NCBI GenBank assembly: GCA_009901575.1
Contig: WXYP01000003.1
Coordinates: 682,001-746,000, forward strand
Direction of reading: 5' to 3'
DNA: 64,000 bases
From: Flavobacteriaceae bacterium R38
GTDB lineage: Bacteria > Bacteroidota > Bacteroidia > Flavobacteriales > Flavobacteriaceae
The position numbers and the translations under genes were made by a program. The notes beneath the pieces are model-generated. The model did not search any database. It was given only the letters and a program-made list of their open reading frames with translations, and was not told the DNA's origin. Shown here piece by piece: positions 25,561 through 34,528 of the stretch. Every line of letters starts with the position of its first letter. Positions within the stretch are counted from its first letter, which is position 1.

Positions 25561-26778
25561 TTATTGTTTCCCTGATGCAAGAAGATTGAGTCCCGTTTGA
25601 AAAGTTTCTTTATCGGTTTTTGTTTGAAATTCAGGAATAAAATCTTCTCTTGGGGTTCCGTTAATATGAAATAACTTTTCTGTAGGAAGGCACACCCTTA
25701 TTTGTGTTTCGGAAAGCGTGAAACAATTTATAGCTCCCAATAAACCAGCCATTTTTGTTCCAACAATTTTTCCTCTTTTTAAACCATCAAAACCAATAGC
25801 AATTCCTTCTCCCATACTTCCTGTCCATCTCCCAACCAGTACTGCAAGAGGTTTAGTATAAATTTTTCCGTTTGGAGAAACATATTCTATCCAGCTTCTT
25901 CGAATCCCGTATTCTTTTTCTTCTGCTGGAAACAAATGTTTTTGATAGGGTTGTTCATATGAAATGAATTTCCCCATGATAGCTCTCGCTACTGTGGTAT
26001 TTCCGCCACCTGGTGTATCTCTTAAATCCAGAATCATAGCCTTAGTTTCTGATAGCTTGTCTACTGCTTTGCCAAATACTTTGATGAGATTATTTTTACC
26101 TAAAGAATTGTTGATTTTTATATAAGCAATATTATTTTCCAAGACTGTTGCTTCTAGTAATGAGGTATTCTCGCTTTTGGGAGTTTTTACATCATCCGGG
26201 TAAAAATGAAGTGTCTTATTATTATGAGATACCGTAAACTTCCTTTTTTGGTTGTGTGTTCCGGCTACTATTACATTACCTGCATAATCGTATACTTTCT
26301 TATCATAATTTTTAAAAGATTTAGGGAGAACTTTTTTAATGGCTGTTTTAATAGGAATATCATTATAATGAGTAAGGATCATTCCAGGTTCAATTCCGCT
26401 TAAAGCAGCATTCTCATGTTCTTTAAGATTGGTTATAATAAATTGATGATCTATATATTCTACCCATAAATCTGTTCCGTTAGGAATTAACCTATTAGAA
26501 GAAGGCAAGTTAACATTCAAAGAAATATGCCCGTTATATAACTCATGAATGATACTTTCTAAAGACATTATAAAATCTTGTTTATTTGAAGTAGTATCTA
26601 TAATGGGTTGATATATTTCTTTTACATGTTTCCAATCGGTTTTTTGGGTATCAAAATAAGCGAAACCACTATGTATTGCATTCCATAAAGAAGAAAAATC
26701 TTTTTGAAATCTAGTTTGAGCATTATTTGAATTAATAATACACAGTGTAAATAACAATACAATACTATATTTTTTCAT
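25561..26778 (-). CDS. Secreted S41-family peptidase (C-terminal processing protease-like)
   Basis: The 405-residue protein starts with a signal peptide (to about residue 20, ending NNAQ). A PDZ-like region (about 130-160, AALSGIEPGMILTHYNDIPI) precedes the S41 core: AMILDLRDTPGGGNTTVA and WTGSMGEGIAIGF, where the Ser is the likely nucleophile. It is the first of three closely spaced peptidase genes. A 115-bp gap separates it from the upstream five-gene regulatory operon, so it may be read from that operon or from its own promoter. Confidence 0.85.
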   Translation of the reverse strand: MKKYSIVLLFTLCIINSNNAQTRFQKDFSSLWNAIHSGFAYFDTQKTDWKHVKEIYQPIIDTTSNKQDFIMSLESIIHELYNGHISLNVNLPSSNRLIPNGTDLWVEYIDHQFIITNLKEHENAALSGIEPGMILTHYNDIPIKTAIKKVLPKSFKNYDKKVYDYAGNVIVAGTHNQKRKFTVSHNNKTLHFYPDDVKTPKSENTSLLEATVLENNIAYIKINNSLGKNNLIKVFGKAVDKLSETKAMILDLRDTPGGGNTTVARAIMGKFISYEQPYQKHLFPAEEKEYGIRRSWIEYVSPNGKIYTKPLAVLVGRWTGSMGEGIAIGFDGLKRGKIVGTKMAGLLGAINCFTLSETQIRVCLPTEKLFHINGTPREDFIPEFQTKTDKETFQTGLNLLASGKQ

Positions 26779-26893
26779 TGTTTTTAGATATAAGGTATTT
26801 GTATAAACCTTTTACTAAAGGTCATTTATTAAATAAAAAGATGAATTTTTGAATGCGGGAAAATAGAGGTGTTTATCTTTCTTTCATTATTTC

Positions 26894-27883
26894 TTAATTT
26901 TCATCTACCCAATTAAAGAATTCAACCGAAATTTTATCTGTATGATCAATTTCTTCTCCATTTGATTTTTTTTCTATGAAAGAATGATCCAAATTCGGAT
27001 AATGTCTGAAAGTAAGATTGGTTTTGTGATTTCTCATAAACTCAACAGGTATGGCATAAGCACTTTCTACAGGTACATTTTGATCTGCTGTTCCAATGGC
27101 GACGAAAATGGGAATATCTATTTTTAATAAGCTTTCGAGTGGAGGTTCAGAAAAACTAGCGTAACTCAAATAACTATTGCTATCCCAAAATTTGTTTGGA
27201 GTAGGGTCATTATAAAAAGATTCAAATTGGTTTAATAAGGAATCTATAATTACAACTGATTGATCTTCTGATATTTTACCTTGATAAACTTCTTTTCTGA
27301 CTTTAATTAAAAAATCTGTTAATTGATTAATGCCTCCGCTTCCCCAAAAACCAATATGGGTAATATCTTTGTTAATTGTACCTAGTTTTGCTACTACATC
27401 ACAACCTTGTGAGGTTCCTACAGCCACAATTTTACGAGGTTTAAAAATGTTCTTTTTTACATAATTGATAACTTCATTTACACGATTTACTCTAAAATCT
27501 AAAGTTTGTTTTTTCCAGAAATTTTCTGATACCTCCTTATTCTTTCCACTAAAATTGTAAGTATGTTTAGCTATGATCACGTATGCATAATTAGATGGAA
27601 TTAAATTTCTGTCAAAAATATCATAAGTAGCACAGCAAGGATCAGTTTCGATCCATATAGGTGCTGGATACGACCCCTCGATATGAATAAATAAATCAGC
27701 ATAAGGTGTGCTTTTCGGTTTATTAATAAAGAAATCTATCGTGTCATTTGATAATTCGATTTGATATGCTTCAAAACCTTTTTCTTCTGGCTTAACCTGA
27801 CCCATAGATGATAGGTTACAAAGTAGCAAAAGAATTCCTACACCTGCCTTTTTTTTCATTATTTGACAAATAATCCTAATCAT
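26894..27883 (-). CDS. Secreted alpha/beta hydrolase
   Basis: An alpha/beta hydrolase with a nucleophile elbow GTSQGCD (about residue 156-162), a likely acid in AIGTADQNVP and a likely catalytic His in NLDHSF near the C-terminus. Substrate is unknown. The first ATG (27883) overlaps the stop of the upstream gene as ATGA. An internal ATG at 27859 would give a cleaner signal peptide (MKKKAGVGILLLLCNLSSMGQ-type), so the exact start is uncertain. It is the last gene of the coupled operon containing the two-component system. Confidence 0.8.
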   Translation of the reverse strand: MIRIICQIMKKKAGVGILLLLCNLSSMGQVKPEEKGFEAYQIELSNDTIDFFINKPKSTPYADLFIHIEGSYPAPIWIETDPCCATYDIFDRNLIPSNYAYVIIAKHTYNFSGKNKEVSENFWKKQTLDFRVNRVNEVINYVKKNIFKPRKIVAVGTSQGCDVVAKLGTINKDITHIGFWGSGGINQLTDFLIKVRKEVYQGKISEDQSVVIIDSLLNQFESFYNDPTPNKFWDSNSYLSYASFSEPPLESLLKIDIPIFVAIGTADQNVPVESAYAIPVEFMRNHKTNLTFRHYPNLDHSFIEKKSNGEEIDHTDKISVEFFNWVDEN

Positions 27884-28320
27884 CTTTTGGAAGATACTAT
27901 TTCAGAAACTTCATCGCCTAAGCGTTCAAACATTTCATATGTTCTTGTAGAAACCAGTTCTTTATCTACAAAGATTTTTAACCTTCCATTGGTTAATCTT
28001 ACTATATAAGCAATATCATCGTCTATAATGCTTTCCCATTCGTGCCTGGAATTTTTTACAGACAAATTTTTATTACCTAATTCTTCATACAAAAGAGCTT
28101 TTACAGCTTCTGTCTTGTCTTTGTTAAAGCGCGAAGACATGCTATAACTATCGTCATCCGAATTTATGGAAGTAGAACTGGAAGAATAAGAGCTATTACT
28201 GCTTGCAGAGACACTAACAGAAATTGATTTACGCTTTGACTTACTTTTTTTGTCACTTTGAGCTTGTAGCACAAATGCACATAAAATAAATACGATTGTT
28301 GTTAAAAATTTAATTTTCAT
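27880..28320 (-). CDS. Small secreted serine-rich protein in two-component operon
   Basis: I do not recognise a family. From ATG 28320 it encodes 146 residues: a signal peptide ending VLQAQ, then a Lys/Ser-rich tract, a run of serines mixed with Asp (about residues 32-62), and a compact C-terminal domain (about 65-146) including EWESIIDDDIAYIVRLTNGRL. I chose ATG 28320, which overlaps the regulator stop by 11 nt; a longer frame to 28377 would replace the signal peptide with a sequence internal to the regulator gene. It could be a periplasmic or surface factor linked to the sensor kinase, based only on position. Confidence 0.75.
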   Translation of the reverse strand: MKIKFLTTIVFILCAFVLQAQSDKKSKSKRKSISVSVSASSNSSYSSSSTSINSDDDSYSMSSRFNKDKTEAVKALLYEELGNKNLSVKNSRHEWESIIDDDIAYIVRLTNGRLKIFVDKELVSTRTYEMFERLGDEVSEIVSSKR

Positions 28321-29014
28321 GATATTCGTTTTTTGATGTTTTATTAATGTTAAATTCCAAACCGATTCCTCTAACACTATTTATAGCGATATCAGAATCG
28401 TCTTTAAAGTATTTTCTCAATCGGCTTATGAATACATCCATACTCCTTCCCGAGAAAAAATCATCGTTTCCCCAAACGTCTTTGAGAATACGATCTCGTT
28501 TTATCAGTGTATTTTTATTATTAAATAAATATTCAATTAAGTGAGCTTCTTTTTCAGTGAGGCGTTGTACTTCATTTTGATGTTTTAAAGTATAATTGAC
28601 TAAGTCAAAAGTATAAATCCCTATTTCAACATTATTTTTATTGATGATAAATCGTTGCCCTCTTTTTAAAATATTCTTGATTCTAAGGACTAATTCATCT
28701 GCTTCGAAAGGTTTAACAATATAATCATCAGCCCCTAATTTTAACCCTTTGATTTTATCTTCTTTCATCTTTCTGGCTGTCAAAAAAATGAACGGAATTT
28801 CCGGCTGTCGTTCAATCACTTTTTCTGCAAGCGTAAAACCATCCATTTTTGGCATCATTACGTCAAAAACACATAAATCAACGGTGTCAGACATCAAGAA
28901 ATCCAGAGCCTCTTCACCATTAGAAACCCATGTTACATTGAATTGATGGAGTTCCAGGTATTGCTTTAAAATACTTCCAAAATCAAAATCGTCTTCAGCT
29001 AGTAATATTTTCAT
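28310..29014 (-). CDS. OmpR-family response regulator
   Basis: A receiver domain (1-118) has acidic residues at 8-9, phosphoacceptor D51 in VFDVMMPKMDG, T79 in FLTARK, and K101 in YIVKPFEADEL. A winged-helix DNA-binding domain (about 135-230) has LTEKEAHLIEYLF and SGRSMDVFISRLRKYF. The 234 residues are normal. The start overlaps the kinase stop as ATGA, so the pair is translated together. Its likely targets include its own operon and the peptidase genes around it; I see no repeat operator I can name. Confidence 0.93.
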   Translation of the reverse strand: MKILLAEDDFDFGSILKQYLELHQFNVTWVSNGEEALDFLMSDTVDLCVFDVMMPKMDGFTLAEKVIERQPEIPFIFLTARKMKEDKIKGLKLGADDYIVKPFEADELVLRIKNILKRGQRFIINKNNVEIGIYTFDLVNYTLKHQNEVQRLTEKEAHLIEYLFNNKNTLIKRDRILKDVWGNDDFFSGRSMDVFISRLRKYFKDDSDIAINSVRGIGLEFNINKTSKNEYHEN

Positions 29015-30375
29015 TGTCGGGGAATTATTATTTTAAGCATTACTCCATTATTTTCTTCAGATTCAAGATCTATAGCGCCATTGTGAGCTTCTACTATTAA
29101 TTTTGTGTAATACAAGCCTAGTCCTAATCCTTTTACATTATGAATGTTTCTTTCAGAGGCTCTGTAGAATTTATCGAATACCAAATGCTGCTTGTTTTTT
29201 GATATTCCAGGTCCGTTATCTTTAATAGTAATCGTGTAATCCTGGTTGTTTAGAGCAGTTTCTATATAAATATCTATGGTATCACTTCCATATTTTACAG
29301 CATTTTCCAAAATGTTAAGTAAAGCCGTAGTAAAATGAAATCTGTCGATATAAATAGAAGTGGGTTGACGATTTTGATGGAATTTAATATTGACATCTTT
29401 TTCTTTAACAGAGAGTTTAAAATCGCTAATAAGATTATTAAAATATTGTTTGTCCATTACTTCTTCTCTACACAGCTCAATACTTTCTCCGACAAGGCTA
29501 TTTTCCATAATTTGATCCAATAGTTTTTGAAGTCTGTTGTTTTGACGATCTATAGTATTTAGGGTGTTTTTAAAAAGTGGTGATATTTCTTTAGATTGTT
29601 GCTTTAAAGTGGCTGTAGCCAAGCCTAAAGTAGCTAAAGGAGTTTTAAATTCATGTGTAATATTATTGATGAAATCGGTTTGAATATCTGTTAATTTCTT
29701 TTGTTTAATCAGGGATCGAATTGTATAAATAAAAATAAAAATTACAGTGAGGATGGAGCTAATAGCAGCTATAAGAATTAATGACATTTGTCTTAAAACA
29801 ATGATTTCCCAGTTTCTGACCGAAATAAAAAGAGAGTGTAAAGTGAAATAATCTTTTAAACCATTACCTGTAACTTTGCCTGTATTTGTTCTTGCTTTAA
29901 AAGTATTGTCCAAGGTATTTAGTGTTCCTAGGATTTTATTTTTGATATCCGATTTTTTATTGTTTAAAATGGTATCCCCTATCTGATTCTCCGGAGAAAA
30001 AACAACAAACTGATCTATAGTAAAAACAAAATCTATTGATAATCCTTCAAAAGTATTGGCAAATTCCTTTTTAAGGTGCGGGGTAAGTACTTTTTGTAAT
30101 TCGTTATTATGTATTAGTTCCAGTATTTTTTCTTTACCTATTTCCTTTCGATTGTATCTTCTTCTTAAATCGCCATAGAGCGTATCAATTTGAGAAAATA
30201 GAGAATCAGTATAAGAGTAATCTGCTGTAATTTGCCCTGTTTTACGCTGGATATCCTTTCGAAACTCCTGTACTTTATAATCATAAGAAGTTTTTACTAA
30301 ATAATATTCTATGACAGAAAGGGTGCCAATGGCAAGCAATGAAATTATAGTGAGTATGGTTATTTTTTGTTTCAT
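29011..30375 (-). CDS. Sensor histidine kinase (membrane-bound)
   Basis: Two transmembrane segments (about 5-25 and 197-219) flank a periplasmic sensor domain of roughly 170 residues with no motif I recognise. The dimerisation/phosphoacceptor box is NNITHEFKTPLATL with H241. The ATPase domain has the N box NILENAVKYGS, the G1 box IKDNGPGIS and GLGLGLYYTKLIVEAH. The 454 residues are typical. The ATG follows the stop codon of the upstream S41 gene with no gap, tying the sensor to a peptidase. The signal sensed is unknown. Confidence 0.92.
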   Translation of the reverse strand: MKQKITILTIISLLAIGTLSVIEYYLVKTSYDYKVQEFRKDIQRKTGQITADYSYTDSLFSQIDTLYGDLRRRYNRKEIGKEKILELIHNNELQKVLTPHLKKEFANTFEGLSIDFVFTIDQFVVFSPENQIGDTILNNKKSDIKNKILGTLNTLDNTFKARTNTGKVTGNGLKDYFTLHSLFISVRNWEIIVLRQMSLILIAAISSILTVIFIFIYTIRSLIKQKKLTDIQTDFINNITHEFKTPLATLGLATATLKQQSKEISPLFKNTLNTIDRQNNRLQKLLDQIMENSLVGESIELCREEVMDKQYFNNLISDFKLSVKEKDVNIKFHQNRQPTSIYIDRFHFTTALLNILENAVKYGSDTIDIYIETALNNQDYTITIKDNGPGISKNKQHLVFDKFYRASERNIHNVKGLGLGLYYTKLIVEAHNGAIDLESEENNGVMLKIIIPRQ

Positions 30376-31839
30376 TTAATAAGTGCCAAAATTATTTTGA
30401 TTCAAATAATCTTTAATGATTGCATCGATAACTGCTTGCCCGCGTTTACTCATGGTATCTTCTTTAGTCCAATTTACAGCAATATCGGGAGAAATACCTT
30501 TTAATTCATTTTCATTGTATTTAGTAAATCTTACACAATCGGGCATATAGACAGTCAATCCGATATTTTTCAAATCAATTTGAATTCCTCCGTTAGTATA
30601 ACCACATCCAACTCCATAACTTTTTTTGCCTATCAAAGTAGCAGCATTATTAAACTGAAATAAGGACGCAAAACCTTCTGATGCCGAAGCAGTACCTCTA
30701 TTAATAGCTATATATAAAGGCCCGGAAAAAATACCTTTTTTAAAAGGGTGAAAGCGAGCAGTTCCTATTAATTGTTTAGAAGCCAATAAATGAAACTGAG
30801 GATCGTTCATGATATCATAAGGAAGCTCGGTATTAAAAGGATGTGATATAAGATCGAGGCAATCAATATCATTTTTCTCCCACACTTGTTCCGCAATACA
30901 ATTATTGTTAGTATTTTCAATAAGCTCATCTATCATATTATTGAAGAGCTTTAATTTGTTTTTTAGTGTTTCGCTAATATTGGCTTGAAGATCTTTTTCA
31001 ATCAGTTTCTTTTGTGATTTTAATGTTTTTTTCCAATGCAAATGTTTTACAAAAGACATTGGAGGCCCTTTTAGTTCTTTTTTAGTAAATAGCCTGGCTA
31101 ATTGATGCATCCATTCTGTGCCTCCTCCGTTTCCGGAAATATCAATCAGAAGCGCATCTGTTTTTTCCGAATTTAATTCTTCAATGCGTTCTATTACATA
31201 ATTTGTTAATTTGTTTTCAACTTTTCTTATAAAGGCTTCCTGGCAATCTTCTTTACATTCTCCTTGTAATTCTTTTTGATATTCTTTCCAGATATTAGAT
31301 GCAATTTCCCAGTAATGCTTAGGTGAAAATGAAGGAATTCTAAGGATTCCTATTGTCATATTTTCAGATTTGATAATACTGGCTTTAAAAGGATTTTGAT
31401 TTTGCACAAGGGATTTAAAGCCTTTTATTAAATCATATTGCAGATGATATCCGGTATTGGTTTTTACGACTTTCATCTTTTTTAAAGCCAAATCAATACT
31501 ATCTGTATTTGAAGGAGGCACTGATTTTGATGCTTGTTCTGCAAGGTTATCATACAAACGAGCTTTTAGATGACCGTCTTGAAATTTACCAAGAAACTCT
31601 CCGATGATATTTTGGGCTTCTTTTTTGGAAGAAGCTAGTTTTAGCTTTGCTTTGATATTATTGTTAAGTGCTTTAATGTCTATTTGTCTTTCTTTTACAG
31701 CAAATGAGAGATTTGCGTAACCTGTGGTTAATTCGTTTTTGAGTAATTCGAAATCATTTAACCATAAGTCAGACGCTCTATTAATATTACATCCGTTTAA
31801 TATTAGGATAACCACTAAAACCGATATGCATTTTTTCAT
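30376..31839 (-). CDS. S41-family peptidase lipoprotein, first gene of two-component operon
   Basis: A lipobox LNGCNI (Cys16) anchors the protein. The S41 core has ALLIDISGNGGGTEWM (about 235) and NRGTASASEGFASLF, where the Ser before E is the likely nucleophile, as in CtpA-type peptidases. The 487 residues include an N-terminal helical domain with no motif I know. Its stop TAA is immediately followed by the kinase ATG. The 247 bp upstream contain the promoter region and a terminator of the neighbouring gene; I see no clear -33/-7 pair. Confidence 0.85.
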   Translation of the reverse strand: MKKCISVLVVILILNGCNINRASDLWLNDFELLKNELTTGYANLSFAVKERQIDIKALNNNIKAKLKLASSKKEAQNIIGEFLGKFQDGHLKARLYDNLAEQASKSVPPSNTDSIDLALKKMKVVKTNTGYHLQYDLIKGFKSLVQNQNPFKASIIKSENMTIGILRIPSFSPKHYWEIASNIWKEYQKELQGECKEDCQEAFIRKVENKLTNYVIERIEELNSEKTDALLIDISGNGGGTEWMHQLARLFTKKELKGPPMSFVKHLHWKKTLKSQKKLIEKDLQANISETLKNKLKLFNNMIDELIENTNNNCIAEQVWEKNDIDCLDLISHPFNTELPYDIMNDPQFHLLASKQLIGTARFHPFKKGIFSGPLYIAINRGTASASEGFASLFQFNNAATLIGKKSYGVGCGYTNGGIQIDLKNIGLTVYMPDCVRFTKYNENELKGISPDIAVNWTKEDTMSKRGQAVIDAIIKDYLNQNNFGTY

Positions 31840-32023
31840 ATAACAATAGCTTTCTATGTTATAAAAGTAGTATAGAGATATGGTTCTTGATGATTTTTTC
31901 TATCTGTTAACCGATCATTAACCTAAGAAAAGTAATTCTACCCTTTAAAATTCAATGATTTTTTAAGGTATGTTAAAGAAGAAATATTAAGTGTAAGAAT
32001 GATGATTAACTAATTATTAACCT

Positions 32024-32057
32024 AAAACAGCCTGCTTATTAATAAGCAGGCTGTTTT
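32024..32057 (-). terminator. Intrinsic terminator downstream of CpxP/Spy-like gene
   Basis: AAAACAGCCTGCTTATT pairs with AATAAGCAGGCTGTTTT, a perfect inverted repeat with a very small loop and four T at the end on the minus strand. It lies 30 bp after the gene at 32087. Confidence 0.75.
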
Positions 32058-32086
32058 AAATAACCTTTTAAAAAGAAGAAACAAGT

Positions 32087-32560
32087 TTAATTTCTTTGTC
32101 TTTTACGATGATGGTTTTGTTTTTTTCTCACGAAGTTCCTTTTTCCGTGACGTTTTTTCCATTTCTCGTATTGTTCTTCATTCAGAATTTTTTTCATTTC
32201 CTGAAGTGTTTCATATTGCTTGTCTAGGCGTTCATTAGCCATTTTGTAACGTTCTTCTTCAGTAAGTTTTTCTCCTTTCTCTCTTTTGGCTTTTAGTGTT
32301 TCTGCTTTTTCTTTTCTTTCAGATGCCAATCGGGTATTTAATTTAAGAAGCTCTCTCTTCTGATTTTCATCCAGATCTAAAGCGATGGCCATTTTCTTGG
32401 TTTGCAAGGTTGCAATTTGTTCTGCATTTAGATTTTTAAAATGCGTCCTTCTTTGTTGAACCCTTTCTCTTTGTCCTTTTCGATCTCTATGTTCTCTTTC
32501 TTGTGAAAATGCAGGAAAAATAAATAGCATGATCAATAATGCACTGCATAGTTTTTTCAT
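32087..32560 (-). CDS. Periplasmic CpxP/Spy-like helical protein
   Basis: The signal peptide ends at PAFSQ (about residue 20). The rest is highly charged and helical: LNAEQIATLQTKKMAIALDLDENQKRELLKL resembles the first LTxxQ helix, and EEQYEKWKKRHGK the second, as in Spy/CpxP/DUF4890-type envelope stress proteins. The C-terminus is strongly basic (RKKQNHHRKRQRN). At 157 residues it is of normal length. It is monocistronic, with its own terminator at 32024-32057. Confidence 0.78.
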   Translation of the reverse strand: MKKLCSALLIMLFIFPAFSQEREHRDRKGQRERVQQRRTHFKNLNAEQIATLQTKKMAIALDLDENQKRELLKLNTRLASERKEKAETLKAKREKGEKLTEEERYKMANERLDKQYETLQEMKKILNEEQYEKWKKRHGKRNFVRKKQNHHRKRQRN

Positions 32561-32652
32561 AATACATGGTTTTAATATTCTATAATTAAGACCATTATGA
32601 ATAGAAAAGGTTTAATCTTGAGAAAAGATTTATTTTTTTTTATGAATCTTAT

Positions 32653-33576
32653 TTAGAGATTGTCCAAAAACTGGAAAATATCATCGTAAGTGTTCTTTAA
32701 CTCAACTTTATTAGGGCTGTGACCTGCGTCCGGATAATAAACAGCTTTATTTTTGTTTTTATCTTTATTTAATAAAACAACAAACTCTTTTGCAGTTGTA
32801 GGAGGAACCTGGTCATCTTTTCCACCATACCAAAGAAAAAACGGCGGATCATTTTTATCGAAATAGTTAATAGGTTCAAAAACAGATCTGACTTCTTCTT
32901 TAGTAAATGAACCGTCTTGAGGAAAAAAAGATTTTCCGATATCCTGTAGCAATATAATTTCATTATTTACAAAAATATCTTCTACAATATCTAATCGGTC
33001 AGTAGGTCCGGAAAAATTTATGATTCCATTTATACGAATGCCTTCGTCTAATTTATACGGATAATCTGAATTGTTTTGAGACAAACCAACAGTACTTGCT
33101 ATTTGAGCACCGGCAGAAAACCCGGTAACTATAATATTTTCCAAATTCAAAGGATAGTCATTACTTTTTGATTTTAAAAAATTAAGTGCAATTGTGAGGT
33201 CTTCTGTAGCAATTGGGATACCCTTTTTGAGGCGGTAATTCATGTTTACAACATTGAGCCCTTTTTTGAGATAAGGTTGTATATAACGTTCTTCTCTTGA
33301 TTTATCACTCAAATAATAGCCTCCTCCGTGTAAAAAGACAACTGTAAAATTCTTATCTTCTAATTGTGTTGCTTCTTTGGATAGGTAAATATCCATACCT
33401 TGTTCTTTGTGATCTCCATAAGAAACGTCTTTTAAAATGGTATAATCTTTTGTTATTTGATCATCTGTTTTGTCTTCAATAGATGATAATGATATATTGG
33501 ATTTAGGAGCGCAAGAGGCCAGTGTTAGTATTGTTACTAATGTTATTTTAAGATGAGTATATTTAATCATAATCAA
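32653..33576 (-). CDS. Alpha/beta hydrolase lipoprotein (esterase, HGGG type)
   Basis: The N-terminus has a lipobox LASCAPK. The esterase features are an oxyanion FLHGGGYYLSD, the nucleophile elbow TGFSAGAQIAS, a likely acid in YGGKDDQVPP and a likely His in DAGHSPNKV near the end. This is the hormone-sensitive-lipase-like or BD-FAE-type layout. The 307 residues are normal. A second in-frame ATG two codons later is equally possible. Substrate is unknown; it stands alone between divergent spacers. Confidence 0.85.
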   Translation of the reverse strand: MIMIKYTHLKITLVTILTLASCAPKSNISLSSIEDKTDDQITKDYTILKDVSYGDHKEQGMDIYLSKEATQLEDKNFTVVFLHGGGYYLSDKSREERYIQPYLKKGLNVVNMNYRLKKGIPIATEDLTIALNFLKSKSNDYPLNLENIIVTGFSAGAQIASTVGLSQNNSDYPYKLDEGIRINGIINFSGPTDRLDIVEDIFVNNEIILLQDIGKSFFPQDGSFTKEEVRSVFEPINYFDKNDPPFFLWYGGKDDQVPPTTAKEFVVLLNKDKNKNKAVYYPDAGHSPNKVELKNTYDDIFQFLDNL

Positions 33577-33730
33577 ATTTTTTCTTAGATAATGAGCTTT
33601 TCGAATTCAGGAAATGATCTTATGAATATTTTCGAGTATTTCCCTATTTGAAAGTCAGTTAAAAGTATGGAAATTTTCTGGGATCCTCCTTTGATTAGAA
33701 AAATTATAACAATTGTTTTATTGATCGTTT

Positions 33731-34441
33731 TTAATCTTCAAAATCTATAATCAGGGGCATGTGGTCACTGTACGTCTTCCAATCTTTATGAGTTCCGATA
33801 ATGACATCTTTTAACCGTTTAGTAAAATAATCAGAAGCAAAACAATAATCGAGATGATAAGGTTTGTCAATATCTTTATACAGAAAAAACGTAGGTTTTT
33901 TTTCATGTCCTTGCTCTTCTTTATAGAAAACATGGTATGCACTGTTGATTCTTTCTTTATTTAGTTTGTAGACAATATTAGTATGATTGGCCTCCCGATT
34001 TGGTTTATCCCAATAAGAATTACTATTAAAATCACCCGCTATGATTACTTTTTCATTTTTCAATAGCTTCGCATAGTAGTGGATGGCATTCCAGGTATTT
34101 GAACCGTAATTATCTCCATTTTGTGGTTTTTGACACCAAATTGCCAATAAAATAAATTCAAAACCCCTATTCTTAATTAATAGGGGCAGAATGTATCTGA
34201 AATCAGGGTTGTGATCTTTTATTTTTGAAATCGTATAATTTCCATATGAATATACCCCTATTCCTTTATTAGGATTGTCACCATACCAAAAAATATCATT
34301 AGGTAACGGAGTTCCTTCTTTGAATTTTAATTTCTCAGGACTTTCACTTTCCGGAACTATTAAAATATCGGGTTTTTCAATTAGAATTGGCATAGCTTTC
34401 TTTCTGAATGCCATATTGCAATTCCAGGTAATTATTCTCAT
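33731..34441 (-). CDS. Endonuclease/exonuclease/phosphatase family protein
   Basis: The metal-dependent EEP fold is shown by RIITWNCNM at the N-terminus, ILIVPESESP with the catalytic-type Glu, VIAGDFNSNSYWD (about 128), and YSDHMPLIIDF at the C-terminus, with the D and H of the active site. The 236 residues are short but complete. No signal peptide is visible, so it is likely cytoplasmic. Substrate is unknown; relatives include nucleases and phosphodiesterases. Confidence 0.88.
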   Translation of the reverse strand: MRIITWNCNMAFRKKAMPILIEKPDILIVPESESPEKLKFKEGTPLPNDIFWYGDNPNKGIGVYSYGNYTISKIKDHNPDFRYILPLLIKNRGFEFILLAIWCQKPQNGDNYGSNTWNAIHYYAKLLKNEKVIIAGDFNSNSYWDKPNREANHTNIVYKLNKERINSAYHVFYKEEQGHEKKPTFFLYKDIDKPYHLDYCFASDYFTKRLKDVIIGTHKDWKTYSDHMPLIIDFED

Positions 34442-34528
34442 GTTTTATCTGTTCTTCTCATGACGGGCAATTAAAAAACAATCCTTCTTTATTATTACTT
34501 CACTTAGGATGATAACTTATAATAAAAT

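Noticed and set aside
33524-33730. Gene in the 33577-33730 spacer
   Set aside because: No frame over 30 codons with a plausible start is present; it looks like an ordinary AT-rich spacer.
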